This document shows, piece after piece, positions 1-9,047 of a stretch of 64,000 nucleotides of DNA. Source of the stretch: HK1 sp965202875 (GTDB taxonomy: Bacteria; Pseudomonadota; Gammaproteobacteria; HK1); the NCBI GenBank assembly GCA_965202875.1, contig OZ241870.1:5766001-5830000 (forward strand). The letters run 5' to 3'. The notes beneath the pieces were generated by a model, which was not told the origin of the DNA, searched no databases, and saw only the letters and a list, made by a program, of their open reading frames with translations. Each line of letters opens with the position of its first letter. Position 1 is the first letter of the stretch. The translations under genes and the position numbers were made by a program.

Positions 1-513
1 CGATGCGGTCCGCACTCGGAGCACGGCATCCGGTTCGCGCCGTCCATCGCGCTTCCTTCGCGGGAGACGGGGAGACGCAGGGGACGACAGGATTGTCGGG
101 CACGTTCGGCGCCCCGTTTCCAGTGGCGATCTTTCCGCCTTCGGGAGGGATCCGGAGGGTGCCTGGCATGGGCTGTCGGACCTCTTTGGATATGGGAAGG
201 GAGGAACCGCCGCCGGTATTCTTCCACACGGCTCGGGACAGGGACAAAGGGATCGGTCGGACCGACCGGGGGCCGGGCCGATCGCGAGTTCCCGAGACGG
301 TCGACGGTCCCCGGCAACGCGGGCATCTCGCCCGCGCGGTCCCGTGTCGCAGGCCTTCCACGTGCTCCGAACGGGCGTTCGCCACCCTGACGCGGCTGAC
401 ACGCCCGGTTGCCTTGCGCATCGATCCGGCCGATGATGCAAGGGAGTCCGTCACCGGGGGGCAGCCGTCGGCGACGGACGAGGCTTGATTTCCAACGCCT
501 GAGGAGAGAATCG
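1..513. other. No supported gene
   Basis: I see no credible gene here. A plus-strand open frame covers most of the stretch (3-488), but its translation is rich in Arg, Pro and Gly, resembles no family I know, and looks like a by-product of high GC content. A Shine-Dalgarno-like GAGGAGAG at 501-508 belongs to the next gene. Confidence 0.5.
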
Positions 514-960
514 ATGAAGACGGTGTTGATTTCCCTGATCACCGGGCTGCTGGCCATCGGGTCCGCCATGGTCCCGGCCGACGAGGAGACGGGCTACGGC
601 AGGCAGAAGGTCGTCTACCACGTCAACTACGACGATCCGAAGAAGCAGAAGGGCGCGTTGCGCAACATCCAGAACCACATCAACGCGGTCGGCAAGGAGA
701 ACCTCGATCTCCGCGTGGTGATGCACGGCAACGGCCTCTCGCTGCTGATGCGGGCGAACGAGGACCCCAACTTCGAAAGCAGCGTGCTCAACCTCAAGGA
801 CCAGGGGATCGGCTTCAACGTGTGCGCGAACACGCTCCGTGGCAGGAAGATCAGCTACGAAGACGACCTGTTCGACGTGAGCGAGGATGACGTCGTGCCG
901 AGCGGGGTCGCCGAGATCGCCCATCTTCAGGCCCGGGGCTACAGCTACGTCAAGCCTTGA
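514..960 (+). CDS. Secreted DsrE/DsrF-like family protein
   Basis: A 148-residue protein. An N-terminal hydrophobic segment (MKTVLISLITGLLAIGSAM) looks like a signal peptide, so the product is probably periplasmic. The body matches the DsrE/F-like fold used by sulfur-relay proteins and by many exported relatives of unknown role: a strand-helix pattern with KVVYHVNYDD, then LRVVMHGNGLSLL, then GIGFNVCANTLRG. The Cys in FNVCANT sits where this family often has its conserved cysteine. The ATG at 514 is chosen because GAGGAGAG lies just upstream and a signal peptide follows; longer in-frame starts add unrelated sequence. No other sulfur-oxidation genes are nearby, so a sulfur-transfer role is only an inference. 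Confidence 0.8.
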   Translation: MKTVLISLITGLLAIGSAMVPADEETGYGRQKVVYHVNYDDPKKQKGALRNIQNHINAVGKENLDLRVVMHGNGLSLLMRANEDPNFESSVLNLKDQGIGFNVCANTLRGRKISYEDDLFDVSEDDVVPSGVAEIAHLQARGYSYVKP

Positions 961-963
961 GCC

Positions 964-1587
964 TTGAGCCGCGAGCCGGACGGGGCCGGGATCCGTGTCT
1001 CGCAGGCCCGTCCGTTGACGCGCCGGGCGCTCGCGAGCGCAACGGCGCGTGGGTGTGGGCTGCTCGCGGGCGCGATGGCGCTCGCAACGGCGGCCGGCAC
1101 CGGTGCGCAGACGGCCACATCCGGGGATCTTCTGCGGGCGGTGCGGCTGGACGATGCGGCATCGCTCGTCGTGCTTCTGGATGCCGGCATCCATCCGGAT
1201 GCACCCGACCGCAACGGTCGGCCTGCGCTGCAGGTTGCGGTCCGCTACGGGCACCTCGACGTCGCACGCCGTCTCCTCGACGCGGGTGCCGGCATCGATG
1301 CGCGGGACACCGACGGCTGGACCGCTCTGCACCACGCCGCGCAAGGCGGCGACATCGGCGCGTTGCGCCTGCTGCTCGCGTACGGCGCGGACGTAGACGC
1401 CGCCGATCCTTACCGCTACCGAGCGTTGCATCTCGCGGCGCGCGAAGGGCATGGGGCCGCGTGCGAGCTGCTGGTCGAGGCCGGCGCGGATCCGGGCGCG
1501 CGCATCGACGTCGGATTCACCCCGGCGACCCTCGCCGAACGATTCCCGGACGTACAGGATTATCTGCTCGGCAGGCAGACCCGGTGA
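964..1587 (+). CDS. Ankyrin-repeat protein with signal-like N-terminus
   Basis: A 207-residue protein starting at a TTG 4 nt after the DsrE-like stop, so probably co-transcribed. Residues about 18-50 form an Ala-rich hydrophobic stretch that may be an export signal. Residues about 53-200 contain four to five ankyrin repeats, seen as NGRPALQVAVRYGHLDVARR, DGWTALHHAAQGGDIGALRL and YRALHLAAREGHGAACELLV. Ankyrin repeats mediate protein-protein contacts; the partner is unknown, although the upstream DsrE-like protein is a reasonable guess from operon structure. The start codon is uncertain because no strong ribosome site is visible. Confidence 0.75.
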   Translation: MSREPDGAGIRVSQARPLTRRALASATARGCGLLAGAMALATAAGTGAQTATSGDLLRAVRLDDAASLVVLLDAGIHPDAPDRNGRPALQVAVRYGHLDVARRLLDAGAGIDARDTDGWTALHHAAQGGDIGALRLLLAYGADVDAADPYRYRALHLAAREGHGAACELLVEAGADPGARIDVGFTPATLAERFPDVQDYLLGRQTR

Positions 1588-1832
1588 TCGTCCATCCCTC
1601 ACCCCCGGCTGCCGGACCTCGCCGGCCGGAGCGGCACCGCGTTCGGCCCCGACCCCCGGATACGGGCGGCTGCGCCGCAAGGTGATGCTCCCCCGGCCGC
1701 CGGTGCACCGGGCAACGCCACGCGACCGGGCCCGCGTTCCGGCGCTGGAGGAACGGCACGATGGCGATGCGCATCAAGAGCAAGTGGCGCCGGGCGATGA
1801 CGCCCCGGGGCCGGAGTCCCTTTGCGAGCACA

Positions 1833-3008
1833 TCAGAGCGCGTCTGTCTTCAACCTCTCCTCGGGGACCCCGTTTTCAAGCAGCAGGCGGCGGCAGGCGT
1901 CGGTGAACTCGGCTAGGCCCGCAACGTAGGCGTCCACGTCACCGAACCGCGGCGCCCGGTCGGACGATGGACAGAGCGCAGGTTCGGACAGCGGTCCGGA
2001 TGAAGAATCACACGCCGAATCGAGTGCCGGCCTCGATTGTGACCCGGATCCCGGCCTGCACGCCGGATCGGGTGCCGATCCGGAGACCGGCCCGGGACTT
2101 GATCCGAGTATCGCATCGGATCCCGAACCGAGCGACGGTCCGGAAGCCGCCTCGATGACGCGCGCCGCGAGGGCGTCCCAGGTCTCGTCGATGTCCGGCG
2201 TCTCGACGACCCGGTAGCTGAAGTCGTCGAGGGCGTCGGCCCACGCACGGCAATGGTTGTGGCGATAGGGGACGCCCCGCCCCCGTACCACCCGCACGAG
2301 GCGGATCGGCGCGTCGATCTTGAGGTTGATCGCGTGCTCGATCAGGCTCTCGACGGGAGCGAACCCCGTGTCCCATGCGAGAAAGAGCAGCGTCCGGCCG
2401 GATGTGTCGTCGAGCACGAAGCCCCCGAAAGGCCCCTCGACGATGGCTCGGGCGCCGCGCCCGAGCCCGCCGGACACGAGTGCGGCGAAAGGATCTTCGG
2501 GGTCGCGGCGAACGTGGATCCTCAGGTTCACCGCGTCGCAGGGGCAGCTCGCGAGCCACGACTCGCGAGGCGGGGCGTTCTCGAACTGCACGGTTGCTCG
2601 CTGGCCCGCGAGGTAGCGAAGCACACGAGCGCGCTGAATCCTGAAGTGTACGACCGCGTGCTCGTCCGAGGCGGGCTCGACCCGCGTCACCTTGGCGCGC
2701 ACGCGCTGCCGCGGGATGTCTCCGGCTCCCGACACCTCGGTGGACTCCACCACCAGATCGCTACCGGGCGCGACCGAACAGAGCAGGGCAACCCCGGCCC
2801 TTTTCTCGGCGTCGGCGAGGGCATAGTCGTGAAAGCGCACGCGATCGACCTCGCCGGCGATGATCCGGGCCCGGCATTCCCCGCAGCTTCCGTTGGCGCA
2901 GCCGAACGCGAGGGATCGCCCCGCCCGCAACGCGGCTTCCAGGACGGTTTCACCGGATTCGACCTCGAACCGGTGGCCCGACGGGTGCAGCTTGACGGTG
3001 AACGACAT
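1833..3008 (-). CDS. 2Fe-2S ferredoxin / FAD-NAD(P)H reductase fusion
   Basis: A 391-residue electron-transfer flavoprotein. Residues 1-85 are a plant-type [2Fe-2S] ferredoxin domain with the cluster ligands C37, C42, C45 and C77. The middle is a ferredoxin-NADP reductase-like FAD-binding barrel followed by an NAD-binding region with GPFGGFVLDD and LLFLAWDTGFAPVESL. This layout is shared by oxygenase reductases and CDP-6-deoxyglucoseen reductase-type proteins; the partner oxygenase is not in view. Residues about 288-353 are a Ser/Pro/Gly/Asp-rich insertion with an 8-residue period that interrupts the NAD domain before its end. The ATG at 3008 is preferred over an in-frame one at 3095 because the ferredoxin domain starts there. 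Confidence 0.85.
   Translation of the reverse strand: MSFTVKLHPSGHRFEVESGETVLEAALRAGRSLAFGCANGSCGECRARIIAGEVDRVRFHDYALADAEKRAGVALLCSVAPGSDLVVESTEVSGAGDIPRQRVRAKVTRVEPASDEHAVVHFRIQRARVLRYLAGQRATVQFENAPPRESWLASCPCDAVNLRIHVRRDPEDPFAALVSGGLGRGARAIVEGPFGGFVLDDTSGRTLLFLAWDTGFAPVESLIEHAINLKIDAPIRLVRVVRGRGVPYRHNHCRAWADALDDFSYRVVETPDIDETWDALAARVIEAASGPSLGSGSDAILGSSPGPVSGSAPDPACRPGSGSQSRPALDSACDSSSGPLSEPALCPSSDRAPRFGDVDAYVAGLAEFTDACRRLLLENGVPEERLKTDAL
1950..2147 (-). repeat. In-frame 24-bp-period low-complexity insertion
   Basis: About 66 codons within the flavoprotein reductase consist of degenerate octapeptides such as ILGSSPGP, VSGSAPDP, ACRPGSGS and LSEPALCP. The DNA is built from variants of GGATC/TCCGG words. 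It keeps the reading frame and lies between the NAD-domain core and the conserved C-terminal helix. It probably arose by slippage of a 24-bp unit. Confidence 0.7.
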
Positions 3009-3188
3009 CGATTGATCCCGGGACGGCCGAGCCCCGGCGCCTCCCGACAGGGTCGTCCTCGGTTCTCGCGACCGCGCCCATGCTTCGCGCGCCATCGCGG
3101 CAAGCTCGATCGTTGGTGCGGGTCTTCGCTGGTCCCGCGGTCGGGCGAAGGCGCCCCGTCGCGCGGCGCACCCGCCCGATACGCCGCC

Positions 3189-4181
3189 TCACGTGGCCCG
3201 TCGCCCGGCGCTCTTGCGCTCCCACGCCAGCGAGGTGGCGGCGATGGTGTCGAGGTCGTCGAATCTCGGGGTCCAGTCCAGCGCGGCCCGGATCCGCTCC
3301 GTGCCCGCGACCAGGCTCGGCGGGTCGCCGGCGCGGCGCGGCGCGGCGCGCGTGTCGAGCGGGGTGCCGGCGACCCGCTCCACCGCCCGGATGACTTCCC
3401 TCACGCTGTAGCCGTGACCGTAGCCGCAGTTCAGGGTGAGCGATTCGCCGCCGTCTTCGAGCCGGCGCAGCGCCCGGAGGTGGGCATCGGCCAGATCCTC
3501 GACGTGGATGTAGTCCCTCACGCAGGTGCCGTCGGGGGTGGGGTAGTCGGTGCCGTACACGAGCATGTGGTCGCGCTTCCCGGCCGCGACCTCGCAGGCG
3601 ACCTTCGTGAGCAGGGTGGCGTCCGGCGTCGACTGGCCGATCCGTCCCTCCGGGTCGCAGCCCGCGACGTTGAAGTAGCGCAGGGTGGTGTGGCGCAGAT
3701 CGGTGGCGGCGCATGCGTCCGCCAGCATCCGTTCCGTCATCAGCTTCGACGAGCCGTAGGGGTTGATGGGATTCGCCGGCGTCTCCTCGCCGATGAGGGC
3801 GGCTTGCGGAGCGCCGTACACCGCCGCGGTCGAGGAGAAGATGAAGTGCTCCACGCCGGCCTCGATGCAGCACTCGACGAGGGTGCGGGAGGCACAGGTG
3901 TTGTTGCGGTAGTAGGCGAGGGGGTTCGCCACCGATTCGGGAACGACGGTCTTCGCGGCGAAGTGCAGCACCGAACGCACCGGGAGCTTCCGGAGCAGGT
4001 CGAGCACCAGCGCGCGATCGCCGGTGTCGCCGACCACGAGCTCGCCGTGGAGCACGGCGTCGCGCACGCCCTTGCTGAGATCGTCGAGCACGACGACCCC
4101 GTAACCGCTCTCCCCGAGCTGCCTGACGACGTGGCTTCCGATGTAGCCGGCGCCGCCGGTGACGAGAACATGTCCCGACAT
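3189..4181 (-). CDS. galE: UDP-glucose 4-epimerase
   Basis: A 330-residue NAD-dependent epimerase interconverting UDP-glucose and UDP-galactose in the cytoplasm, feeding surface polysaccharide synthesis. The Rossmann motif GGAGYIGSH is at residues 9-17. The catalytic Ser/Thr and Tyr-x3-Lys are seen in FSSTAAVYGAP and NPYGSSKLMTE. Length matches the family. A strong ribosome site (AAGGAGAGAG) precedes the ATG at 4181. It reads in the same direction as mttB but is separated by about 370 bp, so it probably has its own promoter. Confidence 0.95.
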   Translation of the reverse strand: MSGHVLVTGGAGYIGSHVVRQLGESGYGVVVLDDLSKGVRDAVLHGELVVGDTGDRALVLDLLRKLPVRSVLHFAAKTVVPESVANPLAYYRNNTCASRTLVECCIEAGVEHFIFSSTAAVYGAPQAALIGEETPANPINPYGSSKLMTERMLADACAATDLRHTTLRYFNVAGCDPEGRIGQSTPDATLLTKVACEVAAGKRDHMLVYGTDYPTPDGTCVRDYIHVEDLADAHLRALRRLEDGGESLTLNCGYGHGYSVREVIRAVERVAGTPLDTRAAPRRAGDPPSLVAGTERIRAALDWTPRFDDLDTIAATSLAWERKSAGRRAT

Positions 4182-4553
4182 TGCGGCTCTCTCCTTGTTC
4201 GATGATCGATCGCGTTTTCGGAGCCGACCCCGTCATGGCGCGGTGCTCCGATACGGACGGAAGGGTTCAGGATGGAGCGCGACGGGCAGTATGGATCCGA
4301 AGTCTGGAATGGGAGCGGGTTCAGTCTGCCGGCCGGAATCCTCGAGGGGACCGGAGCTTGCCGGTTCTTCGGGAGGACACGGCACGATGCTCCGGCCACC
4401 CTCTCGTTTTCAGGTTCCGGCAGACGGCCCCCAGCCGCGATTGAATCGTCTGGCGCTGGCATCCGGATGCCCGCCGGGTCTCTCCTCCATCACCGGATCT
4501 TTCCAGACCACACCAATTGTGATCGAGTTCGTTCCGGATTGCAGCCGCTGGCG
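4182..4553. other. Intergenic region galE/mttB
   Basis: A stretch of 372 bp without a supported gene. It holds the galE ribosome site and presumably its promoter. I see no terminator hairpin with a T-tract or other clear element. Confidence 0.5.
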
Positions 4554-6107
4554 TCAGTAGCTCATGTCCGGCTGGGCCGCCTTCCTCTCGTCGATGAAGG
4601 CGCGCAGGGCCTCGTCGACGCCTGGGTCGAGGGGCGGCGGCTCGTAGCGCGCGAGCATGTCCTTCCACAGCCGGTTGGCCCGCCTGGCGGCGTCGAGCGC
4701 GCCCTCCGACTCCCACTGCTCGAAGCTGTTGTTGTCGGCGAGGGGCGAGCGGTAGAAGGCGGACTCGAAGTTCGCGCGGGTGTGCGCGGCGCCCAGGAAA
4801 TGGCTGCCGGGGCCGACCTCCCGGATCGCGTCGAGCCCCTGGGCGTTCTCCGAGAGGTCGATGCCCGCGAGGAACACCTGCATCATCTGCGCCTGGTCGG
4901 CGTCCATCACGAACTTCTCGTACCCCATCGCCAGCCCGCCTTCGAGCCAGCCCGCCACGTGCAGCATGAAGTTCACCCCCGCGAGCATGGCATGCTGCAA
5001 GGTGTTCGCGGATTCGAACGCGGCCTGCGCGTCGGGCAGCTTCGATGCGCACAGGCCGCCGCCGCTGCGGAAGGGGACCCCGAGGCGCCGCGCCAGCGAG
5101 CCGATGACGTTGAGCACGAGCTGCGGCTCCGGGGTGCCGAAGGTCGGGGCGCCGGACTGCATCGACATGGAGCTGGAGAAGGTCCCGAAGATCACCGGGG
5201 CGCCGGGGCGCACGAGCTGCGCGAAGGCCATCCCCGACAGCGCCTCGGCGAAGAGCTGCGCGCAGGTGGCGGCGATGGTCACCGGCGACATCGCCCCCGC
5301 GATGCAGAAGGGTGAGACGACGGTGGCCTGGTTGTGCCGGGCGTAGACCTTCAGCGCCCCGAGCATGGTGGCGTCCCAGACCAGGGGCGAGTTCGCGTTG
5401 ATGAGGCTGGTGACGACCGCGTTCGACTCCACGAACTCCTCGCCGAAGACGATCTTCGCCATCGAGACGGTGTCCTCGGCGCGCTCGGGGGCGGTGACCG
5501 AGCCCATGAAGGGCTTGTCCGAATAGCGCAGGTGGCTGTAGACCATGTCGAGGTGGCGCTTGTTGACCGGGAGGTCCACCGGCTCGCACAGCGTGCCCCC
5601 GGCGTGGTGCAGGCCGGGCGAGAGCCAGGTGAGCTTCACGAAGTTGCGGAAGTCCTCGATGGTCGCGTAGCGCCTCCCCTCGTCGAGGCTGCGGATGAAG
5701 GGGGGGCCGTAGGCCGGCGCGAACACCATGTGGGGGCCGCCGATGCGCGCGCTGCGCTCCGGGTTGCGCGCGTGCTGCACGAATTCCGCCGGCGCGGAGC
5801 CGGTCACGAGCGTGCGGGCGAGGCCGCGGGGGATCCTGACCCGCTGGCCGTCGACGTCGGCCCCGGCGCCGCGCCACAGCGCGAGCGCCTCCGGGTCGTC
5901 CCTGAACTCGACGCCGACCTCTTCGAGGATCGTCTCCGCGTTGTGCTCGATGAGCTCGAGTCCCTCGGCGGACATGACGTCGTAGACCGGTACCCGGCGC
6001 GTGACGTAGGGCGGGGAGGCCGGCCGGGCTTCGGCCTCGGCGCGCGCCGCCCGCCGCGCCGCGCGCCCGCCGCGGGCCCGTCCCCGTCCACGCCGTGCGT
6101 TGTTCAT
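4554..6107 (-). CDS. MttB-family (COG5598) methylamine/betaine methyltransferase, non-pyrrolysine type
   Basis: A 517-residue member of the trimethylamine methyltransferase MttB superfamily, seen in blocks such as LEEVGVEFRDDPEAL, FAPAYGPPFI, MVYSHLRYSDKPFMGS and GPGSHFLGAAHTR. In methanogens MttB carries pyrrolysine at an in-frame amber codon; here the frame is complete without one, as in the bacterial relatives that demethylate glycine betaine, proline betaine or other quaternary amines. The true substrate cannot be read from sequence. The first 30 residues are very Arg/Ala rich. The ATG at 6107 has GAGGA a few bases upstream. No corrinoid protein gene is adjacent, which is unusual for a functional methyltransferase set. 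Confidence 0.85.
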   Translation of the reverse strand: MNNARRGRGRARGGRAARRAARAEAEARPASPPYVTRRVPVYDVMSAEGLELIEHNAETILEEVGVEFRDDPEALALWRGAGADVDGQRVRIPRGLARTLVTGSAPAEFVQHARNPERSARIGGPHMVFAPAYGPPFIRSLDEGRRYATIEDFRNFVKLTWLSPGLHHAGGTLCEPVDLPVNKRHLDMVYSHLRYSDKPFMGSVTAPERAEDTVSMAKIVFGEEFVESNAVVTSLINANSPLVWDATMLGALKVYARHNQATVVSPFCIAGAMSPVTIAATCAQLFAEALSGMAFAQLVRPGAPVIFGTFSSSMSMQSGAPTFGTPEPQLVLNVIGSLARRLGVPFRSGGGLCASKLPDAQAAFESANTLQHAMLAGVNFMLHVAGWLEGGLAMGYEKFVMDADQAQMMQVFLAGIDLSENAQGLDAIREVGPGSHFLGAAHTRANFESAFYRSPLADNNSFEQWESEGALDAARRANRLWKDMLARYEPPPLDPGVDEALRAFIDERKAAQPDMSY

Positions 6108-6236
6108 TCGGAAGTCCTCATTTCCATTCTGGCGTATCGGCGGAAACAAGCATACAGATGCATGAACGGCGGTACCGTATCGAACGAGGGGTGGGGGACA
6201 GGACGAGATGCGGGCAGCACGCGTGGGAAGCCATGT

Positions 6237-6741
6237 CTCACGTGCATCTGCCGGGTGATCCCCAGCGGCTGTCCGCTGCGCCTGCTCGCGCGGCGCATCC
6301 AGCGTGAAGTAGAGGTCGATCCTGCCGGTGCAGGCCGGGACCTCCCGGCGGTGGCCGCCGAGAAGCCGCCACAGCGGCTCGCCGCGCCGCTTCCCCTGGA
6401 TCCCAGAGCGCGACGTCGACAGCGGCCATGGCGAAGGCGGCAACGCCGCCGCGCCCGCAGAAGTGCACGTGCCACCACATCCACTCCCAGAGCCGATCGA
6501 TCGCGCGGGCGTCCTCGCCGGCGAGCAGGGGCGCCAGGTCGTGCTCCACGAGGGCGCGGACCGCGCGCGAACCGATGTCGTTCACGGTGTAGGTATAGCC
6601 GATGCCCTCCGCGCCGTCCGTGTCACGCACCTGCGCCACGACAAGCCCGGAGTGGCTGATTTCGCCATGGGTGGAATCCGAGAGGGCCGTAGGCAGCGGA
6701 ATGCGGTAGTGGTGTACCTCGATTGAATCGACACGGCTCAT
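6237..6741 (-). pseudogene. Decayed mandelate racemase/muconate lactonizing enzyme (enolase superfamily)
   Basis: The N-terminal half of an enolase-superfamily enzyme is readable from the ATG at 6741: capping-domain sequence with GLVVAQVRDTDGAEGIGYTY and LWEWMWWHVHFCGRGG. At about 6400-6420 the homologous reading changes frame; VDVALWD continues in another frame as GKRRGEPLWRLLGGHRREVP and IDLYFTLD. Matching sequence stops near 6237, before the barrel that carries the catalytic lysines and metal ligands. The gene is therefore both frameshifted and truncated, with mttB starting about 130 bp further on. It once probably acted on a sugar acid or related substrate. Confidence 0.75.
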
Positions 6742-6920
6742 TCGTCGTCTCCCTTTCCCATATCCCCAACAAGGCCGGACGCGGCGGTGATCGAGCCGTC
6801 GGGAACGTGGAGGCCCAGGATATGGCAGATCGGGAACGTGGACGGACACGCCAGGTTGGCGAGGATTTCGAGTGCGTGCCGCAAGCGACGCCCGGTGGTG
6901 TGCTCCTGCCTCGCGCCGCC

Positions 6921-7817
6921 TTACCCGGAGACTACTTCGCCGGCCAGATCGAAAGCGTCGGGGAAGTCCAGGGTCATGGCGCGATCCGCGCTCGTCATGC
7001 GCTTCAGCAGACCCCGCTGCACCTGGTATTTGACGCCTCCGATCGCGAGGGCGCCGATCCCGAGTATGCCGGAGGACAGCTCGACCCCGTCATCGGTTGC
7101 CGACAGCCCTTCGATGCCGGCCGGCGGCACCGCGTTGACGTCCGCCGCGACCAGGAGCTTTGTGCATTGCGCCAGCAGAGCCGCGGGGAGGATCTGCACC
7201 CCCGCCCTGGCGCAGCACACCACGACCTCGGCGGATTCGAGCGCGGCGCGTTTCCCCGCGTCGTCCTGCCCGGCGGTCCAGAGGAGCTCTACGCCGTACC
7301 GGCGCGCAAAGCGATCGACCGGCTCCGCCTTGGCCGGGGTCATCCCGGTCAGGCGCACCAGCCTCGGGTGCCCACCCTGTCGTGCCACCAGCACCGCCGC
7401 GCACAACCCGACCGGCCCGCCCCCGAGGATCTGCACGTTGCGGCCCGCGAGACCGGCGCCGCTCCTCCTGCGGAGATGCTTCGCGACGAGCGCCACGAGC
7501 GCGGCCGAGGTGGTGTAGGCACCGTTCGGATCGGCCAGCACCGCGGCCTCGAAAGGGGGCACCATCGCAGCCCTGGCCCGTTCCAGCATGTCGGCGGCCA
7601 GGTTGACGTCGTGTCCCCCGATGAACATGCCGGTGTCGTTGTAGCGTCCGGGCGGCCTTGAGAAGATGGCGTCCTGCACCAGCCCCGCGACGTCCCCGGC
7701 GGTGACGCACGAGTAGGGCACGACCACCTCGTAACCCGCGTCCACCGCCATGTTGACGTCGAAGGGGCTGACGTTGGCGCGGGGATCGAGCATGTGGAGG
7801 ATCTTCGGTTTGGCCAT
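6921..7817 (-). CDS. mtdB: Methylenetetrahydromethanopterin dehydrogenase
   Basis: A 298-residue enzyme that oxidises methylene-H4MPT to methenyl-H4MPT with NAD(P)+, a central step of formaldehyde oxidation in methylotrophs. Family signatures are ILHMLDPRANVSPFDVNMA near the N-terminus, DPNGAYTTSAALVA at about 96-109, and a dinucleotide-binding loop GGGPVG at 132-137. The C-terminus has GILGIGALAIGGVKYQVQ. The ATG at 7817 starts directly at the conserved MAKPKILH. It lies upstream, in the same direction, of the decayed enolase-family gene and mttB, and downstream of the RFAP synthase and ftr genes, so these C1 genes form one minus-strand cluster. Confidence 0.92.
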   Translation of the reverse strand: MAKPKILHMLDPRANVSPFDVNMAVDAGYEVVVPYSCVTAGDVAGLVQDAIFSRPPGRYNDTGMFIGGHDVNLAADMLERARAAMVPPFEAAVLADPNGAYTTSAALVALVAKHLRRRSGAGLAGRNVQILGGGPVGLCAAVLVARQGGHPRLVRLTGMTPAKAEPVDRFARRYGVELLWTAGQDDAGKRAALESAEVVVCCARAGVQILPAALLAQCTKLLVAADVNAVPPAGIEGLSATDDGVELSSGILGIGALAIGGVKYQVQRGLLKRMTSADRAMTLDFPDAFDLAGEVVSG

Positions 7818-7877
7818 GATTCGCGTACTCCTGACCCGGCATCGCCGGAACCAAGGGCCTGTTGTGAACTTGGCGGC

Positions 7878-7975
7878 GCGGGCGTCCCGCCCACTCCGGT
7901 CATCCCCGCTCAAGCGGAAATCTGCGTCCTGGGAGCGGCGTGTCCCTCCGGGACACGGGCGGGACATCCGCGTTG
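7878..7975. repeat. GC-rich palindromic interspersed repeat
   Basis: Between mtdB and the RFAP synthase gene lies a short palindromic block containing GCGGGCGTCCCGCCC and GTCCCTCCGGGACACGGGCGG. Related copies occur at 40851-41074 and inside pgi (54431-54500). It resembles a dispersed REP-type element rather than coding DNA. Confidence 0.55.
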
Positions 7976-8052
7976 CTTCATCATCGCTTCATCGTTTTGC
8001 CCTGGATTTCACGGACAAGACTACCTGATACCGGTGACGACCGTTTTTTTTC

Positions 8053-9030
8053 TCAGGAATCGGGATGGGCCGTCTCGACCCGGGCGCCTTCATTGCTCCC
8101 GCGGGCGACGGCGAACTCCAGGCCGAGTTCGCAGCCGAACCGGCGGTCGGCTTCCGCCATGAGGCGATCCGCCACCGGCGCACTCGGACAGACGGCGAAT
8201 CCGGTCGGCCCCCACGAGCTTTGGCCCACCCCCGCCAGGCCGCGTGAGACCAGCCACTCCAGCACCCGGGCCACCCCCGGACTCATGAAGCGGCCCCCTT
8301 GCGCCTCGGCGAAGTGATCCCCCACCCGCGCCTGGATCCGGCCGACCGCATCGCCGAAGGCATCGAGATCGGTTTCCGCCAGCCCGGGCAGCGCGCCCAT
8401 CAGCACCAGCCGGCACAGTTCGGCCGCGTCCGCCTGCGGAAACCGGGGCAGGGCGGCAAACGCCTCGATCTCCGCCTCCCCATGCACGCCTTCACGAGCG
8501 CGATCGAACACGAGCAACAGGCGCCATTCGGGAGGGAAGGGCAGTCGGGCGACGACCGGTGGGGGCGCACCGTTCCCGGCGGTGCCGCCGTCAACCACGA
8601 AGCCACCCTGATCGAACAGCCCGATGCCCAGTCCGGAGCGGCCTCCCCGGCCGAGGGCGGCGGCGATCTCGGCCGTGCGCACGCCGAGGCCGGACAGTTT
8701 CGCCATCCCGGCGCCGACGGCCAGCGCAAGCTGGGTTCCCGACCCCAGGCCGGCGTGCGGCGGAATGACTTCCTCCACGGTGATCCGGAAGCCTCCCGGC
8801 AGACCGAAGCGCTTTGCCGCTTCAGTGGCATAACGCGCTGCGCGTACCGCGTCCGGCCCCTCCGCGGTGACGTCGGAAGCCGGCTCCAGGCGTATCCGGG
8901 TGAAAAGACGATCAAGGGCAAGCCCGAGCCCCCCGTACCGGCGGCCGAGGCCACCGTGGAGATCGACGAAGCCCATATGCAGCCGGGCAGGCGCACGGAC
9001 GGAGACGCGGAGGCCGGCGCAACTCGACAT
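8053..9030 (-). CDS. Beta-ribofuranosylaminobenzene 5'-phosphate synthase (RFAP synthase)
   Basis: A 325-residue GHMP-kinase-like enzyme that condenses PRPP with 4-aminobenzoate, the first committed step of methanopterin biosynthesis. The start VSVRAPARLHMGFVDLHGG and the GHMP glycine loop PHAGLGSGTQ (91-100) are diagnostic, as is GVGQSSWGPTGFA near the C-terminus. The start at 9030 lies 17 bp after the ftr stop, so the two are probably co-transcribed. Its presence implies that the cell makes its own H4MPT, which supports a real C1 pathway using mtdB and ftr. Confidence 0.9.
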   Translation of the reverse strand: MSSCAGLRVSVRAPARLHMGFVDLHGGLGRRYGGLGLALDRLFTRIRLEPASDVTAEGPDAVRAARYATEAAKRFGLPGGFRITVEEVIPPHAGLGSGTQLALAVGAGMAKLSGLGVRTAEIAAALGRGGRSGLGIGLFDQGGFVVDGGTAGNGAPPPVVARLPFPPEWRLLLVFDRAREGVHGEAEIEAFAALPRFPQADAAELCRLVLMGALPGLAETDLDAFGDAVGRIQARVGDHFAEAQGGRFMSPGVARVLEWLVSRGLAGVGQSSWGPTGFAVCPSAPVADRLMAEADRRFGCELGLEFAVARGSNEGARVETAHPDS

Positions 9031-9047
9031 GCGGGCGCCGAGGCCGG

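Noticed and set aside
3..488. A 161-codon open frame at the left end
   Set aside because: Composition is Arg/Pro/Gly rich, no family resemblance and no ribosome site; high GC produces long open frames by chance.
2253..4205. A 650-codon plus-strand open frame across the reductase and galE
   Set aside because: It is antisense to two well-supported genes and its translation is a shadow (Val/Arg/His-rich, no domains).
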